From: Saprospiraceae bacterium
GTDB taxonomy: Bacteria; Bacteroidota; Bacteroidia; Chitinophagales; Saprospiraceae
DNA length: 34,399 nucleotides
NCBI GenBank assembly: GCA_028285545.1
Contig: JANQPA010000095.1
Location: forward strand, 1 to 34,399
Reading direction: 5' to 3'
Of this stretch, positions 1 to 8,069 are shown one piece after another. The notes beneath the pieces are model-generated. The model searched no databases and was not told the origin of the DNA. It saw nothing but the letters and a program-made list of their open reading frames with translations. How positions within the stretch are numbered: position 1 is the stretch's first letter; the number at the start of each line of letters is the position of its first letter. The position numbers and the translations under genes were made by a program.

Positions 1-102
1 ACCACCGATTTTTTGAATTCGTCCGAATAACGCTTTACTTTCTGCATTTTTGTCCTAGATTAAGTTTACTAATTTGTAAACCTATTTCAGGACGTGTCAG
101 AA

Positions 103-182
103 TCTGCATATCTGCACATTTACACATTTACACATTTACTCATCCACCTATTTGCACATTTGCAAATCTACTCATCATAGAA
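103..182. repeat. Degenerate 8-bp tandem repeat
   Basis: About ten head-to-tail 8-mers can be laid end to end from 103: tctgcata, tctgcaca, tttacaca (twice), tttactca, tccaccta, tttgcaca, tttgcaaa, tctactca and a decayed last unit. The loose consensus is TYTRCACA. The block has no open frame of its own and ends about 130 bp before the S24 regulator. Its function is unknown. The strict 8-bp phase with point decay suggests an old minisatellite rather than a protein-binding array. Confidence 0.75.
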
Positions 183-209
183 TCATAAAATTGTAGCATC
201 AAACAATTT

Positions 210-223
210 AAACAAATTTGTTT
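210..223. promoter_or_regulatory. Candidate operator palindrome upstream of S24 regulator
   Basis: A perfect 14-bp palindrome (aaacaaatttgttt) lies about 87 bp before the preferred start of the S24 regulator, in a very AT-rich leader. Regulators with an S24 domain usually repress themselves, so this is a plausible operator. The local composition makes chance palindromes likely, and no clear -7 element was seen beside it. Confidence 0.3.
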
Positions 224-309
224 CTTCAACAAAAATATTAAAATTATTTGTTTTTAAACATTTTTTGTTTTAACTTGTGTTCAATTATTCTTCACAATAC
301 CTTTTTATT

Positions 310-1047
310 ATGATTCGGGAAGACCGTTTAGAACTTAATCAAAGATTTAGAAAAGTTTTTAATCTATTAGAGGAAAGAGGTGATATTGTAAAAAATGACC
401 GTGGGGGCAAAGGAATGGGCGATTTTGCTGAAAAAATCCTTGGCAATCGAGCTTATGGGCATATCATCCGAGCTTTTTTAAATCCTGAAGACAAGCGTTG
501 TATTGATTATCGACATGCCCGGATTCTGTGCCAGGAATATGGAGTGAATGAAGCTTATATGTTAGATGGAATTGGCACTCCATTTGGGATGGACCTTCCT
601 AGAAACAATTTGGTAGAAGATCAAGGTGCTGTGTATAGAGGGAACATTTTGTTTACAACTACAGAAGCATTTGCAGGTACAGCTGTTGATACAGGGAGTT
701 TTACCTCTGAGGACTATGAATATTTTAGTTTACCCGGTGTTTCAGGTCATGGATTGGTTGCTTTTCCTATTAATGGTAATAGTATGGAGCCTGTGATCAT
801 GAATGGAGATGTGGTCATCTGTCGTCAGATCAGCAGCATGCAAGAAATAAGAGACAACAAAATTTATGCCGTTAAAAATAATGGTTCTTTGTGGATCAAG
901 TACTTGCAAAAAATAACGGATCAACGTGGACGTGTAGTGAAAATGAAGCTCATTTCTGCTAATCACCTTGAACATGACCCTTTTGAGGAGGATGTTAATG
1001 AATATACTCGTATATATGAGGTGATAAGAAAGATTAGTGATTTATAA
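310..1047 (+). CDS. S24-family (LexA/CI-like) transcriptional regulator
   Basis: This is a 245-residue DNA-binding regulator with a self-cleaving S24 domain. Residues 1 to about 95 form an XRE-like helical N-terminus (RFRKVFNLLEERG, then a HARILCQEYGV helix). The C-terminal half carries the Ser-Lys protease dyad: S158 in GNSMEP and K197 in LWIKYL. An Ala-Gly pair at 122-123 (AFAGTAVDTG) sits where LexA/CI proteins cut themselves. The frame extends upstream to a GTG at 277, but the ATG at 310 gives a normal N-terminus and was chosen. No phage genes adjoin it, so it looks like a chromosomal stress or phage-type repressor. Its targets cannot be read from the sequence. It could equally act as a LexA-like SOS regulator or a solitary CI-like repressor. 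Confidence 0.85.
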   Translation: MIREDRLELNQRFRKVFNLLEERGDIVKNDRGGKGMGDFAEKILGNRAYGHIIRAFLNPEDKRCIDYRHARILCQEYGVNEAYMLDGIGTPFGMDLPRNNLVEDQGAVYRGNILFTTTEAFAGTAVDTGSFTSEDYEYFSLPGVSGHGLVAFPINGNSMEPVIMNGDVVICRQISSMQEIRDNKIYAVKNNGSLWIKYLQKITDQRGRVVKMKLISANHLEHDPFEEDVNEYTRIYEVIRKISDL

Positions 1048-1082
1048 GCTGATCAAAAAAATATTCTAATCTATTAATTGGG

Positions 1083-1120
1083 GATAAAAATAGCCTGGAG
1101 GTCTCTCGTCTATTTTTATC
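1083..1120 (+). terminator. Hairpin after S24 regulator
   Basis: An 11-bp perfect stem (gataaaaatag with ctatttttatc) around a 16-nt loop starts 35 bp after the regulator stop. It is AT-rich and has no long T-run beyond the arm itself, so it is a plausible but weak intrinsic terminator. Confidence 0.45.
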
Positions 1121-1194
1121 TCTAAATATCAGTCATTTACGTATCAGGATTTCAGAATTAGGAACGAATTAATTCCCGAGATTAGAGTTTTCGG

Positions 1195-1227
1195 CTCCCG
1201 GAAGCATTGTACTGTGCTGTCCGGGAG
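1195..1227 (-). terminator. GC-rich hairpin 3 nt beyond the rlmB stop
   Basis: An 8-bp GC-rich stem (ctcccgga with tccgggag) continues with agca/tgct after a one-base bulge. It begins 3 nt past the rlmB stop codon and faces the end of the S24 gene, so it may end transcription from both sides. It lacks a clear U-tract on the rlmB strand. Confidence 0.55.
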
Positions 1228-1230
1228 TAT

Positions 1231-1971
1231 TTAATTTCCTAAACGTTGACGCAGTGCTTCATATAAAATTATTCCAGTAGCTACAGATACATTCAACGAA
1301 TCAGTTTTCCCTGTCTGCGGAATAATAAAATGTTCATTAGCCGCCTTAATTAGAGCTGGACTAGTTCCCTTTCCTTCAGATCCTACAATAATTGCTGTAG
1401 GGAGGGTTAAATCTAGATTGGACAATCGTTTTCTGGCTTTTAAATCACTTGCCAATACCTGAATACCCGAATTCTGGAGATATTCTATAGTATTTACTAA
1501 ACTATTTTCCCTACATACCGGCAGTATATTCAAGGCACCTGCTGAGGTTTTAACAGCATCTGCGTTGATCATAGCACTCCCCTTTTTAGGAACCACCAGA
1601 GCATGAGCACCAAGTACTTCAGCTGATCTGGCAATTGCTCCCATATTTCTAACATCGGTTACTCCATCTAAGACCAATATCAAAGGGGCCTCTTCTTTCT
1701 CATACAACAGAGGCAATACGTCCTCGATTAAATAATATTGAATAGCCGATACGAAAGCGATAATCCCCTGATGGTTAGAACGAGTTATTTTATTCAGCCT
1801 TTCCTTTGGAACTACCTGAACAGGGATATTATGCATTTTGCTTAAAGACCGAATTTCTTTTTCAAATTCACCTCTTAATCCTTGCTGCAGGATTAATTTG
1901 TCGATCGACTTTCCTGAATTGATAACATCAACAACAGGATGACGGCCATAAATGATATTCTTATCTTGCAT
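1231..1971 (-). CDS. rlmB: 23S rRNA (guanosine-2'-O-)-methyltransferase, TrmH/SpoU family
   Basis: This 246-residue protein has the usual RlmB length and domain order. A short N-terminal substrate-binding domain (IIYGRHPVVDVI, residues 6-17) is followed by a knotted SPOUT methyltransferase domain. The three SpoU motifs are intact: RNMGAIARSAEVLG at 108-121, IVGSEGKG at 195-202 and SLNVSVATGIILYE at 225-238. They include the conserved Asn and Arg of motif 1 and the Glu of motif 2. RlmB methylates a guanosine 2'-OH in the peptidyl-transferase region of 23S rRNA using SAM. The start is an ATG. The gene is transcribed away from the protease gene. Assignment to RlmB rather than TrmL or TrmH rests on the N-terminal domain and overall length. 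Confidence 0.9.
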   Translation of the reverse strand: MQDKNIIYGRHPVVDVINSGKSIDKLILQQGLRGEFEKEIRSLSKMHNIPVQVVPKERLNKITRSNHQGIIAFVSAIQYYLIEDVLPLLYEKEEAPLILVLDGVTDVRNMGAIARSAEVLGAHALVVPKKGSAMINADAVKTSAGALNILPVCRENSLVNTIEYLQNSGIQVLASDLKARKRLSNLDLTLPTAIIVGSEGKGTSPALIKAANEHFIIPQTGKTDSLNVSVATGIILYEALRQRLGN

Positions 1972-2152
1972 AATAAAAATGTCGGCTACTATAATTTATC
2001 AATGATTTTTCAAAATAGTACAAATCAAAAGCTGAATTTAGACTGTTAGAAGATCACGATTGAATTTAAATATAGGTAAGATCTGGACTCAAGTTGTTTT
2101 TATTTTACCAGTTTTTAATTCAAATGAAAAAACTCAAAATTTTTCCAGGAAG

Positions 2153-5100
2153 ATGAAAGTAAAGAAAATTCTACTACCTATATCATTTTTGTTATTATTA
2201 TCATCTCTTTCCGCCCAAAAACTGATCAATAGTCAGGCTGCACTGGACCATATAAACAGTTCTTATACCAAATGGGACCTAAAAAAAGGAGACATAACAG
2301 ATTTAATCCTGACCAATAATTATGTCTCTACCCATAATGGCATACACCATTTTTATTTTCAGCAAAGATATAAAGGGATACCCGTTTATGCGGCCATTAC
2401 AGGAGTTCACTTTCAAGAGAATGGAGAATTAATACAGGAAGCACTTGGTTTTTATCCCAACTTATCAAACAAAGTAAATAGTCCCAAAAACATACTTTCC
2501 CCACAACAAGCACTAAATAAAGCATTGATAAAACTTGAAATCTCTTCTTCAAAATCAACAATTTTAATCCAGGAAAGAGATCAAATAGATTATTTATTTG
2601 CCAGAACGGACATGAGTCAATTAGATGTGCCAGTTAAATTGCAATATTATCCCGTAGAGAATCAACTTAGGTTATCCTGGGAAGTTGGCATCCTACCTCT
2701 GAATAGTTCCGATTATTGGGCTGTCCAAATTGATGCACAGAATGGTCAGATAATCTCCCAAATTAACCAAACGCTTCAATGTGCATTTGAACATGGTGTA
2801 TACGAAAGTCATGATGATTATTGTGTAGAGGAGGGAATCCAAAAAATAATAACATCTCAGGTATCAAATCCGAATAGCAATGATGATGCAATATATCGTG
2901 TATTCCCCGTACCTGTGGAAAGCCCCATTCATGGGCAGCGGCAGTTATTAGTAAGTCCCGCAGATCCGCTCGCCTCTCCATTCGGATGGCATGATACCAA
3001 TGCAGTTGTTGGGCCTGAATTTTTTACCACAAAAGGGAATAATGTTCATGCCTATTTTGATATACAGGATAATAATTTGCCGGATGGTGATGAAGTGGTC
3101 CAAGAAGATCTGGTCTTTGACTATAATTATAATCCGGAACGAGAACCCCTTTCCAATAAAAAAGCAGCTCTTACCCAATTATTTTATATGAATAATTTCA
3201 TGCATGATTTTACATATAATTATGGTTTTGATGAGCAGGCTGGTAATTTCCAAAATTTCAACTATCAAACCGCTGGTAAAGATGGAGATGCTATTGATGC
3301 AGAAGCATTAGATGGTTCAAGAAAAAATAACGCGACCTTCTTACCCCGGCCAGATGGGAGTCCGGGAAGAATGCAAATGTTTTTATGGAATAGAAAAAGT
3401 TTACAACATTTAAATATTCCATCACCTTCTCCTCTGGCAGGCTCTTATAGATCCAATGTATCTTCATTTGGTCCCAACTTAGATTCACTCACGATAAGAG
3501 GTCAAATTGTCCAGGCATTTGATGACAGCGAATTTCCTTTTCTGGCTTGTAATACGATAGTCAACAAAGAAGAGGTAGCTGGGAAAATTGCCTTAATATA
3601 TCGAGGTGATTGTAGTTACGTTGAAAAAGTAAGCAATGCCCAGGAAGCCGGCGCGATAGGAGTAATCATTGCAAATTATGCCAATTCATTAATTACCCCC
3701 GGAGGTAACCCAACTATTCCTATTACAATCCCAACCATTGCAGTAGCTAGTTCTACGGCAGATCGGATAATTTCCGAACTTGAAAATGGCGTGACCGCTA
3801 TTTTTCAAAAACCTAATGAATTTCCTGAAGAACTAGATGCTAGTTTTGATAATGGAGTTACAGCACACGAATATGCTCATGGAATTTCTCATAGACTTAC
3901 AGGAGGCCCTGGCACTACGGCCTGCTTAGGTAATGATGAACAAATGGGAGAAGGCTGGAGCGATTTTTTTGCGCTAGTAGTTTCTACCCAATCCTCAAAC
4001 CTCAATCAGCGAACTAAAGGTATTGGCAATTTTGTCAATGGAAGTAAAGAATTTGGTGGAGGTATCCGAAGAAGACCCTACAGTCCTTATTTAGAGATCA
4101 ATGAGTTCACTTATAAGGACATCATCAATACCACTGGACCACATAGAGTGGGGGAAGTATGGGCAACCATGCTTTGGGATCTATATTGGGCCTTATCAGA
4201 TAAACATGGCTGGAATCCTGATATTGTCTATGGCCAGGGAGGAAATAATATGGCCATCCAATTGGTAATGGATGGGATGAAACTTCAGAAATGCAGGCCT
4301 GGTTTTATTGATGGTCGAGATGCTATTCTCAAAGCAGATACCCTGAATAATGGCGCTGCTAATTCATGTTTAATTTGGGAAGTTTTTGCCCGCAGGGGAT
4401 TAGGATGGAGCGCAAGTCAGGGTCATTTCGATAATAGAAAAGACGGAATTGAAGCCTTTGACCTTCCTCCAAGTTGTACTCCTGTATTAAAAATAAGAAA
4501 AGTAGTAAGCAGTAGTATTGAAGCTGGGGAGATTATTCAGACTACCTTAACCATTCGAAATGATAAAACTACGAATGCCAGTGGATTGATAATAAATGAC
4601 CTTTTGCCTGAAGGTACTGAATTGGATCCCTTTTCTGTAACTGGTGCAGAATTGCTTGATCAAAATGGAGATCAAATAAGATTTAAAATAGAAGGGTTAG
4701 GGGCTGGAGAATCCATAGAGGTCAACTATTCTTTACAAACCTCCCCGGAACTTGGGTCAAAAGAAATCTTTTTTGATGATTTTGACCTAACTGGATTCAT
4801 CTGGCAAGCCAGAGCTCGGAGAGGTTCAGATGGGTGGAGGAGAATTACAGATACTCTTAGAAATTTTGAAAAAGCCTGGTTTGTTCCCAACACCATCAAT
4901 TTCAACAATCAAATTCTTGAATTTAGAAGAAATATACCTGTTGCTGGTGAATTACCTGTTATCCGGTTTCATCATAATTTTATTGTTGAACCAGTAAGTG
5001 ATGGAGGCCTGGTAGAAATTTCTACTGACCGGGGGCGCAGTTGGAAGCCTATTGGCAGTGATAAATTTTTACGCAATGGCTATAGTGGAGAAATGGCCTT

Positions 5101-5686
5101 TTCTACTTTATTTTTAAAAGATCAAGGCGGCTTTTACGGAGATCAATCCTTTTTCCGAGAAACGATTATTGACCTAAGAGATTACCTTGGTCAGGAAATT
5201 AGGATTCGATTTCATTTCTATTCGGATGAAGAACCAGAAGAAGAACCATTTGATACCGGCGTAGGCTGGCAAATTGATGATATTGAATTCATGGATCTTT
5301 ATCATTATAATACAGAGGTATGTTTGACTTCCGATCAGGGAGATTTTATTTGTACGAAAGCTCCGGATTTAGGCACTACAGTTGGTTCTGTTGAAGAGAT
5401 AACCTCCGCCAATGAACTAGAGGATAAAAATAATTTCAACATTCAAATTTTCCCTAATCCTGTAAAAGACTACCTTCAGATTCAAGTGGAGTCAAAACAG
5501 ACTGCTGAGCAAGTACATTTTCAACTGTTATCTCTTGACGGAAGGATTTTACAATCAAAACAGCAGGATATTTTTGAAGGTAAGCAAACACTTTTAATGA
5601 ATATTGCTCAACTTCCTTCTGGAATGTATTGGCTAAAAATCCAGCAGCAGAATGGAGTTATAAGTAAGAAAATAGTCAAAAGGTAG
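2153..5686 (+). CDS. Secreted M36 (fungalysin-type) metalloprotease with PA domain and T9SS sorting domain
   Basis: The ATG at 2153 gives a classical signal peptide (MKVKKILLPISFLLLLSSLSAQ); the open frame upstream begins at a TTG and was rejected. Numbering from 2153 (1177 residues): an N-terminal FTP/PepSY-like propeptide (to about 240) precedes the catalytic domain. The zinc site is H572-E573-x-x-H576 (HEYAHG) with the third ligand E600 in GEGWSDF. A protease-associated domain is inserted before it (about 450-550, GKIALIYRGDCSYVEKV). After the catalytic domain come a DUF11-like beta domain (LLPEGTEL), a jelly-roll-like domain with VEISTDRGRSWKPIG, and a C-terminal T9SS type A domain (IQIFPNPVKDYLQI through LPSGMYWLKI). 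The enzyme should be exported by T9SS and digest extracellular proteins, probably after propeptide removal. Length and architecture match Bacteroidota M36 exoproteases. Confidence 0.93.
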   Translation: MKVKKILLPISFLLLLSSLSAQKLINSQAALDHINSSYTKWDLKKGDITDLILTNNYVSTHNGIHHFYFQQRYKGIPVYAAITGVHFQENGELIQEALGFYPNLSNKVNSPKNILSPQQALNKALIKLEISSSKSTILIQERDQIDYLFARTDMSQLDVPVKLQYYPVENQLRLSWEVGILPLNSSDYWAVQIDAQNGQIISQINQTLQCAFEHGVYESHDDYCVEEGIQKIITSQVSNPNSNDDAIYRVFPVPVESPIHGQRQLLVSPADPLASPFGWHDTNAVVGPEFFTTKGNNVHAYFDIQDNNLPDGDEVVQEDLVFDYNYNPEREPLSNKKAALTQLFYMNNFMHDFTYNYGFDEQAGNFQNFNYQTAGKDGDAIDAEALDGSRKNNATFLPRPDGSPGRMQMFLWNRKSLQHLNIPSPSPLAGSYRSNVSSFGPNLDSLTIRGQIVQAFDDSEFPFLACNTIVNKEEVAGKIALIYRGDCSYVEKVSNAQEAGAIGVIIANYANSLITPGGNPTIPITIPTIAVASSTADRIISELENGVTAIFQKPNEFPEELDASFDNGVTAHEYAHGISHRLTGGPGTTACLGNDEQMGEGWSDFFALVVSTQSSNLNQRTKGIGNFVNGSKEFGGGIRRRPYSPYLEINEFTYKDIINTTGPHRVGEVWATMLWDLYWALSDKHGWNPDIVYGQGGNNMAIQLVMDGMKLQKCRPGFIDGRDAILKADTLNNGAANSCLIWEVFARRGLGWSASQGHFDNRKDGIEAFDLPPSCTPVLKIRKVVSSSIEAGEIIQTTLTIRNDKTTNASGLIINDLLPEGTELDPFSVTGAELLDQNGDQIRFKIEGLGAGESIEVNYSLQTSPELGSKEIFFDDFDLTGFIWQARARRGSDGWRRITDTLRNFEKAWFVPNTINFNNQILEFRRNIPVAGELPVIRFHHNFIVEPVSDGGLVEISTDRGRSWKPIGSDKFLRNGYSGEMAFSTLFLKDQGGFYGDQSFFRETIIDLRDYLGQEIRIRFHFYSDEEPEEEPFDTGVGWQIDDIEFMDLYHYNTEVCLTSDQGDFICTKAPDLGTTVGSVEEITSANELEDKNNFNIQIFPNPVKDYLQIQVESKQTAEQVHFQLLSLDGRILQSKQQDIFEGKQTLLMNIAQLPSGMYWLKIQQQNGVISKKIVKR

Positions 5687-5700
5687 AATTTTGGCCTTCA

Positions 5701-6861
5701 TTATTTAAAGAATCCTTTGCCTTCACGAGCAAGTTTTCTCAATAATGGACTACATCTATATCGGTCCTCCAAGTAATGATTGTATAATTTATCCATGCCA
5801 TTCACACAGCGTTGTATTCCTATTTCATCCGCCCATGCCAATAGCCCTTTGGGATAATTTACGCCTTTGGTCATAGCCAAATCTATATCTGCCGGACTGG
5901 CAATATTGAGATAAGATGCATCTGCTGCCTCATTTATTAGCATATAAAGGATACGCCAAAATATCTCTTCCCCTTTTGCTTGATTTTTTTGAGGCTCAGG
6001 GTTAACTGCATTTTCAGCATAATCATAAAACCCTTTTCCTGCTTTTTTGCCAAAATAACCAGCCTCTACTATTCTTTTTTGAGAAAATGAGGGGCGGTAT
6101 CTTTGATCATAGTAAAAGGCCTTAAATACAGTTTCTGTAACCGTATAATTGATGTCATTTCCTATATAATCCATCAGGGTAAAAGGCCCCATTCTAAATC
6201 CACCAATTTCTGTCATCGCCCAATCAATGGTAGCTGCATCAGCCAATCCTTCTTCAAAAATGCGCAAAGCTTCTCCGTAAAAAGGCCGGGCCACCCGATT
6301 TACAATAAAGCCAGGGGTATCTTTTGCCAGTACTGTGATTTTCCCCCAACTGTTGATAATTTCGGTGGCTTTTTGCTGAGTCTCCTGGGAGGTTTGAATA
6401 GCCGGAACGATTTCCACAAGTTTCATTAAAGCGGCTGGATTGAAAAAGTGGATGCCTATAACTCGTTCAGGGTTTTTGCAGGCAGAAGCAATGCTGGCAA
6501 TGGATAATGAAGAGGTATTAGAGGCCAAAATACAGGAGGGTCGGACCGTGTCTTCTAATTGTTCAAAAACCTGTTTTTTAATATCGATATCCTCAATGAT
6601 TGCTTCAATCACCAGAGAAGATTCAGAACAGGCAAACATATTGGTTTCATAATGGATACGGCCCTTAATGATTTCAGCCTCAGTATTATCAATACGGCCT
6701 TTTTCCACCAGGCGGGCCATTATTTTCGAAATAAATGCTTCAGAGCGGGATAGGGCACTGGGATTATTGTCATAAAGATGAACAATATGCCCTGCAGTAG
6801 CAGCTACCTGGGCTATTCCAGTGCCCATGGAGCCACTTCCAAGAATTCCTATTTCAATCAT
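5701..6861 (-). CDS. 3-hydroxyacyl-CoA dehydrogenase (PaaH/3-hydroxybutyryl-CoA dehydrogenase type)
   Basis: This NAD-dependent enzyme oxidises 3-hydroxyacyl-CoA to 3-ketoacyl-CoA. The N-terminal Rossmann fold has GILGSGSMGTGIA (residues 5-17). The catalytic residues are visible: Ser in SNTSSLS (about 117), H138 in GIHFFNP, E150 in KLVEIV, and Asn in PGFIVNRV. Two C-terminal 3HCDH domains follow (about 180-275 and 290-385), as in PaaH-type proteins. At 386 residues it is longer than single-domain 280-residue butyryl types. An in-frame TTG two codons upstream exists; the ATG at 6861 was preferred because the Rossmann strand begins right after it. It has no enoyl-CoA hydratase fused to it. The substrate is unresolved between 3-hydroxyadipyl-CoA and short-chain 3-hydroxyacyl-CoA. 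Glutaryl-CoA dehydrogenase nearby (12552) would feed crotonyl-CoA into the same route. Confidence 0.9.
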   Translation of the reverse strand: MIEIGILGSGSMGTGIAQVAATAGHIVHLYDNNPSALSRSEAFISKIMARLVEKGRIDNTEAEIIKGRIHYETNMFACSESSLVIEAIIEDIDIKKQVFEQLEDTVRPSCILASNTSSLSIASIASACKNPERVIGIHFFNPAALMKLVEIVPAIQTSQETQQKATEIINSWGKITVLAKDTPGFIVNRVARPFYGEALRIFEEGLADAATIDWAMTEIGGFRMGPFTLMDYIGNDINYTVTETVFKAFYYDQRYRPSFSQKRIVEAGYFGKKAGKGFYDYAENAVNPEPQKNQAKGEEIFWRILYMLINEAADASYLNIASPADIDLAMTKGVNYPKGLLAWADEIGIQRCVNGMDKLYNHYLEDRYRCSPLLRKLAREGKGFFK

Positions 6862-6900
6862 AAGCAAGAATTAGAAAGATGAAGCGCGAATATAAAAAAA

Positions 6901-6958
6901 ATACTTCGCTCTTCATCCTTCCGCATTCACACTTCCGCTTTCGTCCTTCCCCCTTCTA
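6901..6958. repeat. Degenerate pyrimidine-rich short repeat
   Basis: A stretch of related 7-8-mers (cttcatcc, ttccgcat, tcacactt, ccgctttc, gtccttcc, cccttcta) fills the gap between two minus-strand genes and touches the stop codon of the DUF4197 gene. It is strongly C/T-biased on the plus strand and resembles the low-complexity intergenic filler often seen in Bacteroidota. No function is apparent. Confidence 0.45.
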
Positions 6959-7675
6959 CTTATTGTCTTGCTTGGCAAAGACCTTTTTCAGGAGGTCTGT
7001 GGATCGGGCACTCACATTTTGTCGGATATTCAACTCCTCCTTTTTAACCATATCAAAAAGACCAATTAGTGCCTGGGTAGTCACATAGTCATCTAAATCA
7101 GGGTTCGCCTTTTTGGTAAAAGGAATCTTATTATAGGTATTGATGGCATCAGACCAGACCTTACGGGCATCAAATTTATCTAGTGATTCTACTATGACAG
7201 GATTAAATTCATTATAAAGGTTCTGATAAGTAGAGGATTTTAAATAAGAGGTGGCCGCTGTATCTGCTCCCATTAAGATATTCATGGCATCTTTAAAGGT
7301 CATAGCTTTAATGGCATCCACAAAAATAGGAGCTGCTTTTTTGGCCGCATCTTCTGCCCCTCTGTTTATTTTTTGAACGATATCTTCTTCGAAATCTCTA
7401 AAACCCGGAACACCTCTAAGTTTTTTAGCAATTGCCTGGGCCTCCTCTGGCATTAGGATTTTATACACACTTTTGTAGTAACCGTCAGTTTGTGAGAGCT
7501 GCTCTGCTCCTTTTTTTATTCCAATATTAAGAGCTTCTTTTAATCCAAGTCCAGCTTCCTCTCCAGTAATTTCGCCTCCAACCTTAAGTAGACCTCCCAA
7601 TGTATTCTGAAGTTCAGCAGGTGTACAAGCAAATAACTGGATCATAAGGAAAAATAATAGTCCTTTAAGTCGCAT
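6956..7675 (-). CDS. DUF4197 family lipoprotein
   Basis: This 239-residue protein starts with a lipoprotein signal (MRLKGLLFFLMIQLFAC, lipid-modified Cys at 17). The rest is a mostly helical DUF4197 domain: GLKEALNIGIKKGAEQLS near 43-60, LRGVPGFRDFEEDIVQKINRGAE near 87-109, and a tract with PIFVDAIKAMTFKDAMNIL near 116-134. DUF4197 proteins are widespread, usually single-gene, and have no established function. The protein should sit on the periplasmic or outer-membrane face. It is separated from the upstream envelope genes by about 390 bp and is probably transcribed alone. The ATG at 7675 is the only sensible start, since it opens the signal peptide. Confidence 0.85.
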   Translation of the reverse strand: MRLKGLLFFLMIQLFACTPAELQNTLGGLLKVGGEITGEEAGLGLKEALNIGIKKGAEQLSQTDGYYKSVYKILMPEEAQAIAKKLRGVPGFRDFEEDIVQKINRGAEDAAKKAAPIFVDAIKAMTFKDAMNILMGADTAATSYLKSSTYQNLYNEFNPVIVESLDKFDARKVWSDAINTYNKIPFTKKANPDLDDYVTTQALIGLFDMVKKEELNIRQNVSARSTDLLKKVFAKQDNK

Positions 7676-8069
7676 AATATTTGTGTTTTAATTTTTTCAA
7701 GAATAAGAATAAGATACTGTTTTGACTCTAGATTCTAATGGAAGTAACGAAAAGAAATGGACATACCTTATTATGAAAATGTTAATTGAAAGAATATTAA
7801 ATCTTGTTGTTCTGTCCTCCTTATCCCCTAATAAGTCTTCAGTTTTAAAGGTATAGATGGTAATAGATTCACAAAATCCAAATCTCCACACTTACTTCAA
7901 TTAATTATTGCAAAAAAACGATTTCAACATTCGAATAGCCTAATCAATTATTGATATTAAATAAAATTAAATGTGACTGAGACTCAAATTACTCCTTTCT
8001 CCCATCCATAAAACTTCAATTTTGAAATAAACGAATCTTAATTTTTAAAACCTTCAACCACCTATCACC
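7676..8069. other. Intergenic region between divergent genes, no gene seen
   Basis: This 394-bp AT-rich region separates the divergent DUF4197 and glycine-zipper genes and should hold both promoters. A weak TAnnTTTG-like site (taattttt, 8039-8046) lies before the plus-strand gene, but its spacing to the upstream tttg at 8021 is too short for a confident call. A 64-codon minus-strand open frame here has no start context or recognisable features. Confidence 0.5.

Noticed and set aside
2948-3488. Several open frames of 65-76 codons inside the protease gene on either strand
   Set aside because: They overlap the long, well-supported M36 frame, have no recognisable motifs and match shadow frames of AT-rich coding DNA.
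6103-6753. Plus-strand open frames opposite the 3-hydroxyacyl-CoA dehydrogenase gene
   Set aside because: They are antisense to a gene with complete catalytic motifs and contain no domain signature.
7697-7891. 64-codon minus-strand open frame in the 7676-8069 gap
   Set aside because: The composition is irregular (many Phe, Tyr, Ile, Ser), there is no start-site context or neighbour overlap, and it lies where promoters for the divergent genes are expected.
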